Source: Hymenochaete sp. R1 (lineage: Eukaryota; Basidiomycota; Agaricomycetes; Hymenochaetales; Hymenochaetaceae). From it: DNA of 64,000 bases. The position numbers and the translations under genes are program-made. The notes under the pieces were generated by a model. It made no database searches. It was not told where the DNA came from and saw nothing but the letters and a program-made list of their open reading frames with translations. Position 1 is the stretch's first letter; every line of letters starts with the position of its first letter. Location: assembly GCA_019400425.1 (NCBI GenBank), contig JAFREE010000017.1, positions 217,447 through 281,446 on the forward strand, read 5' to 3'. Positions 62,601 through 64,000 of this stretch are shown one piece after another.

Positions 62601-63108
62601 CTTGATGTTAAAGTTCTCTTTCTTCAGCGCGTCTATGTGCTATAGCCCAAACAATTAATAAATTATATGCGATACAAAAGCGCAATCTTGCCTTCTCCTG
62701 ATCTCGAAGCGTTAGGTTCGAGCTGCCCTTGGCCACGACTCCGGATTTCCGTTTCGAAGAGGTGCGGTTCGGCATTGGCGTGCCAATAGCATCGCCTTTC
62801 CCATCTCGATCGGGCGTGTTAAGGACGTCGATGTCTCCTTCATCGTCGTCGTCATCATTTGAGTGTTTGGAGAAGGCAAGACGTCTACTAATAGACGAAA
62901 TAGAATCATCTGCCTTCTTGCGTAGCAAGCTATTGCCGGGAGAAGGAGTGATAGGATTGGACGAGTGCGCGGTTGTTCCCGAAGCCGTTGACGGTATTCG
63001 ATACTTTGCTGGAGTTGAGAAGCTTGGAAGAGAGCCCAACGAGAGGTCTTGAAGCGTCAAGCCTGTCTGTAATGACGAATCCGTCAGAGGGCTAAACCCG
63101 GCCGACAT
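59634..63108 (-). CDS. CM1-motif coiled-coil protein, gamma-tubulin complex anchor (Mto1/Pcp1/centrosomin type)
   Basis: Seven exons (63108-62692, 62639-61713, 61662-61366, 61310-60504, 60444-60166, 60094-59787, 59730-59634) sum to 3132 nt, 1043 residues. After a disordered N-terminus with an acidic run (SNDDDDDEGDIDV), the CM1 motif is at about 134-165: RDQEKHIDALKKENFNIKLK then VHFLEERLAQL. CM1 binds and activates gamma-tubulin ring complexes. Almost all of the remainder is heptad-rich coiled coil (EELGRARAELGAKEAKTRE, RERELRQKTEIDL), ending NEFVESTKGAASPRQ. Expected at spindle-pole bodies or cytoplasmic microtubule-organising centres. No PACT domain was recognised, so Mto1-like is likelier than Pcp1-like. 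The first intron has a GC donor (AAG|GCAAGA), forced by frame and by CM1. Confidence 0.9.
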
Positions 63109-63904
63109 AGTGAAAGGACGGTCCGTCTGGATGCTCCCTTATCGTCAATTTCCTGCATAAATCCAGTAGGAGTCAATAGATAGCTATCTTTACTTTGACT
63201 GAACCTCTTGCCTTCGCCTTGACAATGTTCAGGTGGTGTCTTGGATTCAAGCCATATGAAGGTGAGCCTTTGGGATGATTCCGAGCGTGTCGCGTTTTGG
63301 TTGTAACTTGCACGTGATGAGGTTTTGCCTTGCCCAGAGATCGACAAGTTTAGACTTGAACAGCAACCAGAACATCCACCACACTCAAGGAAAGAAATAC
63401 CGACTCTAATGTTCATTTAATATCCACTCAATTCGAATCAGTAGTAAAGCGGCTTGAGTTCTGGTATTGTCTAAGATATGGCGCTACTAAGCGTCCTCTT
63501 GAATTCAATGTGACGACTACAGCTAGTACCACAGTCCGAGCGCCCTTGTCTAGCATCCAAAGTCTAAGACAGTATTTATCAACACACCTCCTCCTCAAGA
63601 TGGCCAAACTCAGGTATTATCGAAGCGCAGTCGAGCGTGCTTCTCAGCTTCTGACATCGAGCGACCTTGACCTGAGAAACCTTCCCACCTATCGAAAACC
63701 ACTCTATCCGGGATTATTGGACTTAGTTGAAAGGTCGGTTTTGCTGACCGCTGTAAATTTCCACGGAAATAAAGGTGTCCTTGTGAAATGGCACCGTTGG
63801 TTGGATTTCCCAGCTTTCAACGGCATAACGCCATGAAGGAAATACAAGAAAACACCATAGTATATGTACTGCACCACCGATGAAAGACACCCCTGCATAT
63901 AGAG
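63109..63904. other. upstream region, no supported gene
   Basis: Upstream of the CM1 gene. An ATG frame at 63600-63836 (MAKLRYYRSAVERASQLLTS) is short, with no motif, and I do not call it a gene. Confidence 0.4.
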
Positions 63905-64000
63905 CATGTCCCGGATTTGGGGTCCGCGGATCCGGGGCCGCGGACCACGGATCCGGCGTATGCGGACCTGAATCTAGAAGGGGAAAAATCCGCGGATTTC
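63905..64000. repeat. CCGCGG-rich palindromic repeat at the window edge
   Basis: Within 96 nt the words tccgcgga (twice), gcggacc and ggatccgg recur, for example ggtccgcggatccgg then gccgcggaccacggatccgg. Probably the edge of a repeat or mobile element that continues outside the window. Confidence 0.4.

Noticed and set aside
63510..63836. 108-codon plus frame
   Set aside because: It begins with GTG. The first ATG is 63600, leaving 78 codons with no motif.

Overview
This window is nuclear DNA from a filamentous basidiomycete, most likely an Agaricomycete. The genes are split by many 45-70 nt GT-AG introns, several exons are only 7-27 nt, and the house-keeping proteins are fungal in type. Coding exons are GC-richer than the intergenic DNA. 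I rebuilt exon chains by hand from splice signals and reading-frame continuity. For most genes the exon lengths sum exactly to an open frame ending in a stop, which is the main support for the models.

Layout. From 1 to 29 kb is a conventional gene-dense block: a multi-pass membrane protein (+), glutathione reductase (-), a mitochondrion-targeted-looking protein (-), a small Cys-rich protein (-), SUMO (+), transcription elongation factor TFIIS (+), the spliceosomal WD40 protein Prp46/PLRG1 (-), a second small Cys-rich protein (+), a small conserved protein (+), the ubiquitin-specific protease Ubp14/USP5 (+), the ribosome-biogenesis Brix protein Rpf2 (-), and a large two-finger C2H2 regulator (-). 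That regulator lies in unusually gene-poor DNA: about 3.2 kb on its 3' side and about 8.9 kb on its 5' side. These flanks hold microsatellites, a poly-G/poly-C-flanked assembly gap, and an over-represented near-palindromic 9-mer (ACTAGTACT / AGTACTAGT).

From 38 to 58 kb is an accessory-looking region. It holds three two-exon paralogues of an unrecognised protein family (45.8, 53.7 and 56.5 kb), a decayed fourth copy (38.2 kb), an unrelated coiled-coil gene interrupted by one in-frame stop (42.5 kb), a putative cyclase/metal-dependent hydrolase with 14 exons (39.2 kb), and two single-pass or double-pass membrane proteins (48.6 and 51.8 kb). Two of the paralogues also carry related short upstream sequences, so a larger unit was duplicated. 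Exon 1 of those two copies is strongly diverged while the end of exon 2 is about 90% identical. That pattern suggests gene conversion or strong selection on the N-terminal half, and this family is the best candidate for something undescribed here.

From 59.6 to 63.1 kb is a roughly 1040-residue coiled-coil protein with a CM1 (centrosomin N-terminal) motif, a likely gamma-tubulin-complex anchor. The window ends in a short CCGCGG-rich repeat.

The conserved genes do not form one pathway; they cover redox (GLR1), ubiquitin/SUMO (SMT3, UBP14), RNA polymerase II elongation and splicing (DST1, PRP46), ribosome assembly (RPF2) and microtubule organisation.
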